NCBI GenBank assembly: GCA_005239175.1
Contig: SOPS01000001.1
Span: 744,001-808,000, forward strand
Direction of reading: 5' to 3'
Length of the DNA: 64,000 nucleotides
Source of the DNA: a halophilic archaeon SHRA6
GTDB lineage: Archaea; Halobacteriota; Halobacteria; Halobacteriales; Haloferacaceae
The translations under genes were made by a program, and so were the position numbers. Numbering within the stretch: the stretch's first letter is position 1; the number at the start of each line of letters is the position of its first letter. Positions 16,504 to 23,500 of the stretch are shown piece after piece. The notes beneath the pieces are model-generated. The model was not told where the DNA came from and did no database searches. It saw only the letters and a list, made by a program, of their open reading frames with translations.

Positions 16504-16565
16504 TATCCGAGTAAAAAGTTCTAACGGTTACTATAGCCATGCCAGTAGAATTCAGAAATTCTGTC

Positions 16566-16580
16566 TAAGTAATAAGTATT
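16566..16580 (-). promoter_or_regulatory. TATA element of the interrupted membrane-protein gene
   Basis: Minus strand AATACTTATTACTTA lies 26-40 bases upstream of the ATG at 16540. It shows that the split gene once had a normal promoter and that this ATG was its start. Confidence 0.5.
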
Positions 16581-16616
16581 CTCAATACCGCTGGTGTTTG
16601 TGCGTGGTTTAAATGC

Positions 16617-16778
16617 TTAACACCGCACCTGGGTTCTGATGCGCCCTATGTTACGGAATTCCTCTCGACTGAAGGGAATCGTCCACGCTACTCAAACGAA
16701 GTAACCCGATTTGCGCGCTTTTTCGACGAACACGCACTCGAACCAGTAACTATTACCGACTCACGAAACTATTTATAG
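16617..16778 (+). pseudogene. Tyrosine recombinase (integrase) N-terminal domain remnant
   Basis: The frame reads VTEFLSTEGNRPRYSNEVTR, then FARFFDEHALEPVTITDSRN, and stops. This is the SAM-like core-binding domain of a haloarchaeal XerC/D-type integrase (helix NEVTRFARFFDEH). There is no catalytic domain anywhere nearby (no R-H-x-x-R-Y motif). A second small scrap of the same gene lies at 14651-14710. These mark the island as having arrived by site-specific integration or plasmid recombination at some time. Confidence 0.6.
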
Positions 16779-16930
16779 AAAAATTCGATTCGTACCTAAA
16801 CCGATAGACGACGAAGAGATAACACCGAGATACGCCCTATGTTGTGGAACGCTCCACGGCTGCTTGCAATCGAATTTACTTTGCAATAGAAACAAATCAC
16901 CTTGCGTGGTTCTAGAGTCGGTCGCCGATA

Positions 16931-17422
16931 TCACGTCTCAAAAGGATACCAATTGCAGAGATACGGAGGCTCTTCATTATTTTCCCCGATAGAGAATTTA
17001 ACAAATACACCAAATTTGTACTCTAACTCCTCTACATAAGCCGTGAGCTTCTCACGGTCATACTCGCCCGAACTTCCCGATTTCTTTGCTTCAATCACTA
17101 GAAGATTCTCGTAGGGTTCTCCCCGTTTGTGAACGATGACATCCGGGTAGACCGTCTTTGCATCAAGGTCCTCTGGGTCGGCACCATCTGGAATTATACT
17201 GTTGAGGTGCTCCATCGAGACAGCTTTACTCACGTCGTCCTTGCCGGCCCGATTATACTCCACATCAACATCCCATTCCTCGTCTACTTCTTCACGGAGA
17301 TAGACAGCCAGTTGATGAGTGATACTCCTCTCGTTGACGTTATACTCCAGTAGGTCGGCATCCTCTTCAGCGACTCTCTCAAGCGCATTGGAGACCACCT
17401 GTCGGACCTCTTCTTCGTTCAT
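16931..17422 (-). CDS. PD-(D/E)XK nuclease-fold protein
   Basis: The protein has 163 residues. The motifs of a restriction-endonuclease-like core are in order: a helix with conserved Glu (NVNERSITHQLAVYLRE), a strand VYPDVIVHKRG supplying the Asp, and LLVIEAKKSG supplying the E-x-K. Helix and strand EKLTAYVEELEYKFGVFVKF follow. The central region (WDVDVEYNRAGKDDV) is a specificity insert. Such single-domain proteins occur next to defence genes and often cut DNA or RNA; activity here is inferred. It is the last gene of a minus-strand run after the TIR and zinc-ribbon genes, with a 15-base gap to the latter. Confidence 0.78.
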   Translation of the reverse strand: MNEEEVRQVVSNALERVAEEDADLLEYNVNERSITHQLAVYLREEVDEEWDVDVEYNRAGKDDVSKAVSMEHLNSIIPDGADPEDLDAKTVYPDVIVHKRGEPYENLLVIEAKKSGSSGEYDREKLTAYVEELEYKFGVFVKFSIGENNEEPPYLCNWYPFET

Positions 17423-17437
17423 ATGCTGATGAATGGG

Positions 17438-17554
17438 TTATGCGTGAAAGCTTTCTTCACAATTTCGGCAGGTAGCCCACTGCCCTGCCTTCACCTTCTG
17501 TTTCTCACCGCACTCAGGGCACTCACGCCATACTGAGCGATTTCGATGGGACAT
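17438..17554 (-). CDS. Zinc-ribbon miniprotein (38 aa)
   Basis: A 38-codon frame starts at the ATG at 17554 (MSHRNRSVWRECPECGEKQK) and ends VKAGQWATCRNCEESFHA. The two knuckles CPECG and CRNC, 18 residues apart, make a classic four-cysteine zinc ribbon. It sits between the TIR gene (98 bases away) and the nuclease gene (15 bases away) on the same strand, so it is probably co-transcribed. It may bind nucleic acid or help the nuclease. Haloarchaea encode many such mini zinc proteins, mostly uncharacterised. Confidence 0.75.
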   Translation of the reverse strand: MSHRNRSVWRECPECGEKQKVKAGQWATCRNCEESFHA

Positions 17555-17652
17555 ACTCTTGCTAACACAGCCTTGGTGTAAATCTCTGCCCGTAATCCGA
17601 ATGCCGAATCTTCGAGACCACCTTCACTCTGGCTGATGCCCCTAATAGTTGT

Positions 17653-18537
17653 TCACAATGACTCGACATGTGCCGACCAAGGGATAGAATCAACGTGAGA
17701 ACTTATCTCGATTTCTGCCTCCCAGAGCGGTTCCGTCTCTTTGTCTCCGTCCTCAAAATCATAGCTGTAGCACAGTTCGATGACTTCACGGGAGTAGTCT
17801 TCGGCAATCTGTTCAGGTATTTCCAGATTCGGCTGAGAGAATTTGAAAACCACATTCTCTTCGCCCGGATGTAGGTAGTCCCCCCGACCTGTATATCCAT
17901 TATACTCATCCCCATATCGCTTCGCCCGTCTACGTCCGATTATCCTTCCATCGTCTCTGATTCGGATAACGCCTTTAATATCCTCTGCAGGGGCATCCCC
18001 TATATTGGAAAGCTTGAAATCAAAATCTCCATCGGGATAGATATGAGAATCTTCACAAGTGAGATAGGGGCGTTTTCCTGCTGGCCCTATTCTCTTATCG
18101 TCCCAACTATCGGTGATTGTCTTGTATACCTCCTCTGCGGCGGATTCTACGTCTTTAGGACCGTCCACAACGACTGCTCTAAGGTCGGATAGCGGCGCAC
18201 TAAATTCTCGAACTGCTTCAGCCTCGACATCTAACCAGACTGGAATAATAACATCGTCTTCTTCATAGACATTCCTGCTCGTGAACCCACGAAGTTCTCT
18301 TTTCGTCCACTCTTTGTCAAAGAATGAGTCAGAGAGAACAACAACACCCTTGCTAGACTTTGAGATTCCACTATCGATTGACTGTTGTAAGCTACTTCCA
18401 GGGACTATCTCCCAATCATCAAGCCAAATCTGGAGCCCCTTTTGATGAAGGGATTCAGCTAGAGGTTTCACGAAATCAGCTTTGTTCTCACTAGAATGGC
18501 AGATGAAAGCATCGTATTCGGGATTCTCGTTCGCCAT
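17653..18537 (-). CDS. TIR-domain protein with C-terminal Ig-like region
   Basis: The protein has 294 residues from the ATG at 18537 (MANENPEYDAFICHSSENK). The TIR domain fills residues about 8-150. It has YDAFICHSSENKADFV (box 1), LQIWLDDWEIVPGSSLQQSI, and KGVVVLSDSFFDKEWTKREL, whose Glu fits the catalytic residue of NAD-hydrolysing TIR proteins. The rest (about 165-294) is a beta-rich, Ig-like domain (DFKLSNIGDAPAEDIKGVI) that could sense a ligand or partner. Proteins of this kind act as abortive-infection effectors that degrade NAD+. A longer in-frame start at 18636 would add 33 residues across the promoter and was rejected. It heads a run with the zinc-ribbon and PD-(D/E)XK genes. Confidence 0.85.
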   Translation of the reverse strand: MANENPEYDAFICHSSENKADFVKPLAESLHQKGLQIWLDDWEIVPGSSLQQSIDSGISKSSKGVVVLSDSFFDKEWTKRELRGFTSRNVYEEDDVIIPVWLDVEAEAVREFSAPLSDLRAVVVDGPKDVESAAEEVYKTITDSWDDKRIGPAGKRPYLTCEDSHIYPDGDFDFKLSNIGDAPAEDIKGVIRIRDDGRIIGRRRAKRYGDEYNGYTGRGDYLHPGEENVVFKFSQPNLEIPEQIAEDYSREVIELCYSYDFEDGDKETEPLWEAEIEISSHVDSIPWSAHVESL

Positions 18538-18561
18538 CTCTACTACATCCTGTTTTCTGAC

Positions 18562-18573
18562 AAATAATAAATA
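18562..18573 (-). promoter_or_regulatory. TATA element for the TIR operon
   Basis: The minus strand reads TATTTATTATTT, 25-36 bases before the ATG at 18537. It supports that start and a leaderless transcript. The divergent DUF429 gene starts 97 bases further right. Confidence 0.55.
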
Positions 18574-18669
18574 CCCAGAACTGGCGTCTCTTAACGAGAT
18601 AGGAATGGACTTTGAACCAGCTGGTAGAGTCCTCAAGAGTTACTTTGCCTTCTACGATACTATCACCAT

Positions 18670-19425
18670 ATGAGCGAGTACGTTGGTGTCGACTGGGCAT
18701 CTAAGGGCTGGTTCGCTATCCATCTGTCTGAAACAAGTGAATCTGGAATGGGCTTCTATCCCTCGATTTTTAATCTTTGGCACCACCATAAGGATGCGGA
18801 GCGAATACTCATTGATATCCCTGTTGGGCTGTCTTCAAACAGGAAGCGAAAGTGCGATATCGAAGCCAAGGAAGTTCTCGGCACAGTAAGAGGTAATAGC
18901 GTGTTTTATACCCCCACACGCAAGGGCGTCGGAGCGCAGAACATCAAGGAGGCAAAACAAGCCCAAGAAAATCTGGACTTCAGCGTACAGAATCAAGCAT
19001 GGGCTATCGTTCCTCGAATCCAAGAAGTAGACGAGTTCTTAGAGATGTTCAGAGAAGAGATAGGCAACACAGATATCAGGGAAACTCATCCCGAGATTTG
19101 CTTTTGGGCTCTCAACGATGGAGAACCCATGACGTACGGGAAGAAGACAGAGGAAGGAATTGAAGAGCGACTCGGCTTACTCTCGAACCATCTTACTGAT
19201 GCCCGTGGTCTCTATGAGGATGCTGTGGAGACGTTCACAGAGCCCGAGTGGGCTCCAGTAATCGGGAAAAGTGGACGGGATGACATTTTGGATGCGATGG
19301 TCGCAGCACTCACCGCCAGGGAGTGCGGAGAGAATCCATCTCGGCTTCCGAAAAAGTCCGACCCGGGATACGATGATGTCCGGGGACGAGAGATGGAGAT
19401 AGTGTTTTGGCCTGATATCGACTAG
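18670..19425 (+). CDS. DUF429 family protein (RNase H-like fold)
   Basis: The protein has 251 residues. DUF429 motifs are present: MSEYVGVDWASKGW at the N-terminus (first Asp), ILIDIPVGLSSNRKRKCDIE (second Asp and the Arg-x-Cys-Asp), VFYTPTRKGV, the Gln-rich SVQNQAWAIVPRIQEVDEF, RETHPEICFWALNDG, GIEERLGLL, and a C-terminal Asp pair in GRDDILDAMVAA. The acidic residues are placed like those of RNase H-fold nucleases, but biochemical activity is not established for the family. It is divergent from the TIR gene. Its stop overlaps by four bases the stop of the next, opposite gene. Base composition is AT-richer than the core. Confidence 0.85.
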   Translation: MSEYVGVDWASKGWFAIHLSETSESGMGFYPSIFNLWHHHKDAERILIDIPVGLSSNRKRKCDIEAKEVLGTVRGNSVFYTPTRKGVGAQNIKEAKQAQENLDFSVQNQAWAIVPRIQEVDEFLEMFREEIGNTDIRETHPEICFWALNDGEPMTYGKKTEEGIEERLGLLSNHLTDARGLYEDAVETFTEPEWAPVIGKSGRDDILDAMVAALTARECGENPSRLPKKSDPGYDDVRGREMEIVFWPDID

Positions 19426-20144
19426 CTTGGGATACTCCGTTCTCGTGCGCTTTTGGGACACTCTCGTACCTGTTCGAGGTCATGCTGGTCCTCGATATTC
19501 CCGGCTAAGGTGAGTAATTCTCTTCCTCGTAGTTCAAGCCATGTCGTCCCGAGGTGACTCCGCTCCGCCTCAGTTGCAGGTATCCAATAACAGTCCCCGA
19601 TGAATTCTTTGCTCCCCTTAGACGCGAACGCGAATGCTGTCGTCTCTTCCGGTATTGAGGTCAACGCCTCCTGAGCAGCAATCAGATACTTGGTCCCCAA
19701 TGCGACGAAGATCAAGTCGTAACCTTCGGCAAAGATTTGCCGGAGGTCTTGAGGAACATTCTTTTCCCGACTGACGGCGGCTACCAACTCGTTGTTGGTC
19801 ATTTTTTCTATATCTAGTCCGAATCTCTCCGCTCGTTCCCGAACCTGCTTGATTTCGTTAAACGTGCATTCGTAGGAGGGAATATCTGTCCTAGCAGGGA
19901 GGACACCAAACCCGGCAGAAATGATACACCAATCAACATTGGCGAACTCCGAAAGCTGTTGTACGGCTGATTCGATATGCTCGTGCTCGCGTCCTGTGTA
20001 CATCTCAGCCGCCGATGTCACAGCATCTGGATACTCCCTCAGTAACTCAGCCTGCTCCCTCGAATCTATCTCTTCGGGACCGATTACGGCGTCAAATCTC
20101 TTCGTTCCGGAACAAGGTGAGATAACGAGTACATCCAATCCCAT
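19422..20144 (-). CDS. YaaA/DUF6884-like protein
   Basis: This 240-residue soluble protein has the signature of the DUF6884/YaaA-like fold: VISPCSGTKRF at the N-terminus, a helix AAEMYTGREHEHIESAVQQL, then CIISAGFGVLPARTDIPSYE. Related domains occur beside 7-deazaguanine DNA-modification and other nucleic-acid processing genes, but the reaction here is unknown. The C-terminal half (LIFVALGTKYLIAAQEAL, FAFASKGSKEF) is beta-alpha. It converges with DUF429 (four-base overlap of stops) and diverges from the GIY-YIG-like gene. Confidence 0.65.
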   Translation of the reverse strand: MGLDVLVISPCSGTKRFDAVIGPEEIDSREQAELLREYPDAVTSAAEMYTGREHEHIESAVQQLSEFANVDWCIISAGFGVLPARTDIPSYECTFNEIKQVRERAERFGLDIEKMTNNELVAAVSREKNVPQDLRQIFAEGYDLIFVALGTKYLIAAQEALTSIPEETTAFAFASKGSKEFIGDCYWIPATEAERSHLGTTWLELRGRELLTLAGNIEDQHDLEQVRECPKSARERSIPS

Positions 20145-20210
20145 TGTCTATTCTTGTTCTGAATGATTACTCAGAGAATCAAACTCTTTGTGTGCGTACC
20201 GGTGTAGCAT

Positions 20211-20936
20211 ATGCGAAGAACAACGATGACACGACGCGAGGATATCGATCGACTCTACAGACTCTTTGAAGACTTAGAACAGACTGTCGGCGGGAAACAG
20301 AAGCTCAAGGACTGCACTGGCTACATGGATTGGCCCAACCGTGGCGTCTACATTTTCTTTGCTTCGGACGAATACCGAGAGTCTGGCGACCAGCTTCGAG
20401 TAACTCGTATCGGGACCCATGCAGTCTCTAGGGCAAGCGGTACCTCCCTCTGGGATCGACTCAGAACACACCGCGGAGCACAACGCGGAACCTACGAAAG
20501 CGGCGGGAACCATCGAGGCTCTGTCTTCCGGAAACGAGTTGGCGAGGCATTTGTCGAACGCGACGACCGACATGATGAGTATCCGTATTGGGGCGAGGGA
20601 TCGAGTGCAAAGCGCGAACGTCGACTCGATGAACTTGAGATGAAGCGGCGAGTAAGCGACTATCTCCGGGACCTGCCGTTCCTCTGGCTGAACGTCGACG
20701 ACGAACCAAGCGCCGAGAGCCAACGAGCCTACATTGAACAAAACACGATTGCACTCCTCAGTAACTACCAGCGAGGTGCCGTTGATATCCGCTCAGATGA
20801 TTGGCTCGGAAAACACAGCCGAACTAAGAAAATCTGCGAATCCGGTTTATGGAATGTGAATCACGTCGATGAAGACTACAATCCCGAATTCCTTGATGGT
20901 TTGAGTGAGGCTATCGAGAATACGGAACCTGTGTAG
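20211..20936 (+). CDS. GIY-YIG-like nuclease domain protein
   Basis: The protein has 241 residues. The first motif is RGVYIFFASDEYRES, followed by LRVTRIGTHAVS and SLWDRLRTHRG, then GNHRGSVFRKRVGEAF. A C-terminal helix contains AYIEQNTIALLSNY. This order (GIY-like strand, conserved Arg/His, late Glu-Asn) matches a divergent GIY-YIG endonuclease family common in restriction neighbourhoods. A start at 20226 (MTRRED) is equally plausible. The GmrSD-like gene follows in the same direction after 59 bases, but with its own TATA-like element, so the pair may be functionally linked rather than strictly co-transcribed. Confidence 0.7.
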   Translation: MRRTTMTRREDIDRLYRLFEDLEQTVGGKQKLKDCTGYMDWPNRGVYIFFASDEYRESGDQLRVTRIGTHAVSRASGTSLWDRLRTHRGAQRGTYESGGNHRGSVFRKRVGEAFVERDDRHDEYPYWGEGSSAKRERRLDELEMKRRVSDYLRDLPFLWLNVDDEPSAESQRAYIEQNTIALLSNYQRGAVDIRSDDWLGKHSRTKKICESGLWNVNHVDEDYNPEFLDGLSEAIENTEPV

Positions 20937-20995
20937 CCGAATCGATACTCTTCAACGGGAGTATTTTAGTATCTGGTCACACCAGTGTCGTGACA

Positions 20996-22837
20996 ATGAG
21001 TTTCCAATCTAAAACTATCGCCAATGCTCTTCAGGAACTCAATACGGCGACCTTTGTCCCGGCGATTCAACGAGAATTTGTCTGGACCGATGAACAGATC
21101 ATCCAACTCTTCGATTCCATCCTACGAGACTACCCAATCGGGTCACTCCTCTTTTGGCGCGTTCGCGGTGACCTCGCACAAGAGCAAATCAAGTATAAAT
21201 TCGTTCAGCACTACGTTACTGACCCTGTCCATCCAGAGAATCTAGGTAACGTCCACCACCGTAATCCTCAGGTCGAAGACTACGAGGATGTCCCCAACGG
21301 AATTCAGTTAGTCCTTGATGGTCAACAGCGCCTTACCGCGCTCTATATCGGACTAAAGGGTACACTGACCACAAAGCAGAAACATCGCCACAGGACGAAT
21401 CCGAACGCGTGGGACCGAAAACAGCTCTATCTCAATGTTCTCTCCGACCCCAACAAGGTTAGCGACGACGACCTCAAGATGCGCTATGAGTTCGAATTTA
21501 AAACTGACCCCGAGATGTCCGAGGACGAATACTGGTACCGGGCTAAGGACATCCTCGAACTTAACGAATACGACGGTATCCACGACATTACTGAAGAGAT
21601 TGATGCTGAGCTTTCCGAGCAAGATATCGACCATCCTTCGCAGTGGAAGTTCATCAATAAGAATCTCACCTCCCTCTATCGCGCTGTTCACGAACGCAGT
21701 CTCATTAACTACGACGAGAAAGAAGAGGACGACTTGGGGAAGGTCCTCGATATGTTCATTCGGACAAACCGCGGAGGGACTCAGCTCAGTACCTCAGAAG
21801 TGCTGCTCTCCATCGCAACTGCTCAATGGGCAAATGGGAATGATGTAGATGCCATCAATGCTCGAGAAGAAATCACAGAGTTCATTGACGACCTCAATCG
21901 GCGTCGACAGGATGCCGGATTTAGCTTCGATATCGACTTTGCGCTTCGGAATCTCCTAATGTGTTCCGACTTGCCAACCTCTGAATCGGTTCGCCATTTC
22001 AATCAGTCGAACCTCCAGAAGATGAAGCAGACTTGGACAGACGACGGTAAGATGCAGCAGGCGGTACGAAATGCCGTCGATCTCGTCGTTGATTTCGGTC
22101 TGGACTCTCGGAGTCTCACAAGTCGGAACGCGCTCGTTCCGATTGCGTATTTCTTCTATGTCAACAACAACCCGGACCTCGAATGGAATAGCGGCCACGA
22201 GGAGATCTCGGCTAGAGAGGAGGTCCACCAGTGGCTCTGTACGTCGATTCTTAATGGGACATTCTCTGTTGGTCGAGGAGCCATCGAACGAGCACGGTCG
22301 CTGATGCAGACTGCACCTGCTATGACGTTCCCCGGGGATGAGATTCACCGCGAACTCCGAAGCGATGGTCGAGTCTCTAGGTTCGACCGTGACTTACTGG
22401 AACTGCAACTCGATGGCCTTGAGTACGGGAGTCGAAAGACCTTCTCGTTCCTCTCACTACTCTACCACCCTGGACCAGCTCGAAGCAACACTCGCCACGA
22501 TGTCGACCATATCTTCCCGCAGGACCAGTTCGATACGGAAACGCTAGTTCGGGATTACGGGCTAGACCCTGTTGAGGCGGAACGATATGCGGAACTCAAG
22601 GACCGAGTCGGTAATCTCCAGTTGCTTAATGAGAATGAGAATCGCTCGAAAGGCGGCCAGTCATTCCTCGATTGGCTCGAATCTCAGGATGATTCTTACT
22701 TTGAGAAGCACCATATCCCGCAAGACGAGGGCCTCTACAGGTTAGAGAAATTCCCCGAGTTCATTGAAAAGCGCGAAGAACTAATCATCGAAGACCTACT
22801 TGATAAATTCGGTCCCAAGGAGAGCCAGGACGCGTAA
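20996..22837 (+). CDS. GmrSD-type modification-dependent nuclease (DUF262 + DUF1524)
   Basis: The protein has 613 residues. The N-terminal DUF262 (ParB/sulfiredoxin-like NTPase) shows FVPAIQREFVWTDEQI, YPIGSLLFW and VLDGQQRLTALYIGL (the D-G-Q-Q-R motif), and a FIRTNRGGTQLSTSEVLLSI block. The C-terminal DUF1524 His-Me nuclease shows DVDHIFPQDQF and RVGNLQLLNENENRSK. Fused GmrSD enzymes restrict phage DNA carrying modified bases, and relatives serve in phosphorothioate-linked defence. All key motifs are present, so it is likely active. A GTG at 20990 is two codons upstream. A TATA-like TATTTTAGTA lies near 20962-20971. Confidence 0.9.
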   Translation: MSFQSKTIANALQELNTATFVPAIQREFVWTDEQIIQLFDSILRDYPIGSLLFWRVRGDLAQEQIKYKFVQHYVTDPVHPENLGNVHHRNPQVEDYEDVPNGIQLVLDGQQRLTALYIGLKGTLTTKQKHRHRTNPNAWDRKQLYLNVLSDPNKVSDDDLKMRYEFEFKTDPEMSEDEYWYRAKDILELNEYDGIHDITEEIDAELSEQDIDHPSQWKFINKNLTSLYRAVHERSLINYDEKEEDDLGKVLDMFIRTNRGGTQLSTSEVLLSIATAQWANGNDVDAINAREEITEFIDDLNRRRQDAGFSFDIDFALRNLLMCSDLPTSESVRHFNQSNLQKMKQTWTDDGKMQQAVRNAVDLVVDFGLDSRSLTSRNALVPIAYFFYVNNNPDLEWNSGHEEISAREEVHQWLCTSILNGTFSVGRGAIERARSLMQTAPAMTFPGDEIHRELRSDGRVSRFDRDLLELQLDGLEYGSRKTFSFLSLLYHPGPARSNTRHDVDHIFPQDQFDTETLVRDYGLDPVEAERYAELKDRVGNLQLLNENENRSKGGQSFLDWLESQDDSYFEKHHIPQDEGLYRLEKFPEFIEKREELIIEDLLDKFGPKESQDA

Positions 22838-22896
22838 TCTCGACCGAGCAGTATCATTAATACCTTGACAGCCATCCGAATAGATGGCGATTTTCG

Positions 22897-23100
22897 ATGA
22901 CTGATGCACCATTAGCACCGCGCCGACCGATGGACGACAACAAGGGATTAGGCGAGGGAATGACCAGTGTCGACATCTACTGTCACCGCCAGCACAAAGG
23001 CCAATGGCAACAAGAAGCCGGCGAACAAGGCCTAAGCCTGAGTCGCTATCTGGTTGAACTCATTCAAGAAGCTCGTTGGCAACGTCTTAACGACAATTGA
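22897..23100 (+). CDS. Small ribbon-helix-helix-like protein (67 aa)
   Basis: It begins MTDAPLAPRRPMDDNKG. A strand-like SVDIYCHRQHKGQW precedes helix QQEAGEQGLSLSRYLVELIQ, a CopG-like strand-helix-helix arrangement. It follows the GmrSD-like gene by 59 bases in the same direction and could be its regulator, or an orphan antitoxin. No toxin lies next to it. Confidence 0.6.
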   Translation: MTDAPLAPRRPMDDNKGLGEGMTSVDIYCHRQHKGQWQQEAGEQGLSLSRYLVELIQEARWQRLNDN

Positions 23101-23125
23101 GAGAGTAGTACAGTGATCCGGCGTT

Positions 23126-23500
23126 TCAAACTGATAGAGATGCTTCTCGCCCCGTAGCGGTTGGAGGAGTGAGGGCCGCGTTCTTCAGTCGGATGCTGAT
23201 ATACGTGATGAGCGCTAGGATAACCGGAAGCGCCACGCCGGTCGTTGCAAAGACGGTGCTGAGAAGTCCGGAAATGATGATTTCCTTGCTCATTTGTCGA
23301 AGGATATTGAGGACGGTACTCTCCAAACCGCCGTTATGGCCCCCATCAGGACTTGAACCTGCAATACCAGGATTCCCGTCTATTGTCCCCGACGCACCGT
23401 GCTTAGCCAAACATTCGTTTTGTCCAAAATAAATCTGTCCCACTTCACAACAAAATGTCTGAGCGGGATTATGCGAGATGGGCTCTGTTGAAATCCTCAA
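23126..23500 (-). CDS. Uncertain small membrane protein
   Basis: A minus-strand frame ends ...TGREASLSV and contains one clear hydrophobic segment (LSTVFATTGVALPVILALIT) after a Gly/Pro-rich region (GIAGSSPDGGHNGG). Its only upstream start lies within the terminal repeat of the element at 23481, so its true 5' end may have been cut by that insertion. MSKEIIISG in the middle of the frame is an alternative start that would leave a 55-residue single-span peptide. No family recognised. Confidence 0.3.
   Translation of the reverse strand: MRISTEPISHNPAQTFCCEVGQIYFGQNECLAKHGASGTIDGNPGIAGSSPDGGHNGGLESTVLNILRQMSKEIIISGLLSTVFATTGVALPVILALITYISIRLKNAALTPPTATGREASLSV

Larger units (their letters stand above)
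15479..16533 (-). mobile_element. IS630-family insertion sequence, about 1055 bp, with TA target duplication
   Basis: Both sides carry the dinucleotide TA (15477-15478 and 16534-16535). The termini are imperfect inverted repeats: the left end starts TAGTAGTAATTAGAA and the right end, inverted, TAGTAACCGTTAGAA. TA duplication is the hallmark of IS630/Tc1-mariner elements. Inside is one transposase split over two overlapping frames on the minus strand. The pre-insertion gene can be rebuilt without loss, so the insertion is recent and simple. Confidence 0.88.
14872..16540 (-). pseudogene. Membrane-protein gene split by the IS630 insertion after its second codon
   Basis: The body (14872-15478, minus strand) is open but has no start codon. 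The five bases 16540-16536 on the other side of the insertion read ATGGC. Removing the element and one copy of the duplicated TA restores ATG-GCT-AGT-ATA and a 203-residue protein with no other defect. It is a membrane protein of about five hydrophobic segments (for example SYLIVISLGLAILS, GLLVGLIFAVALLF, VAAAFVAIWTALTYSSS and ELFVSLVVIVGGYNW), with a basic cytoplasmic loop (YRRLTDWGRKVRKEALSKY). I do not recognise the family. Its promoter survives at 16566-16580. Low GC and codon use differ from the core. Confidence 0.8.

Noticed and set aside
23330-23385. tRNA-like T-arm on the minus strand (AGGTTCAAGTCCTGATGGGG)
   Set aside because: The T-stem and loop look good, but no D-arm, anticodon arm or matching 5' acceptor strand occurs upstream. 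It does not match any haloarchaeal tRNA 3' end I can recall. It could be an attachment-site fragment but evidence is too thin.
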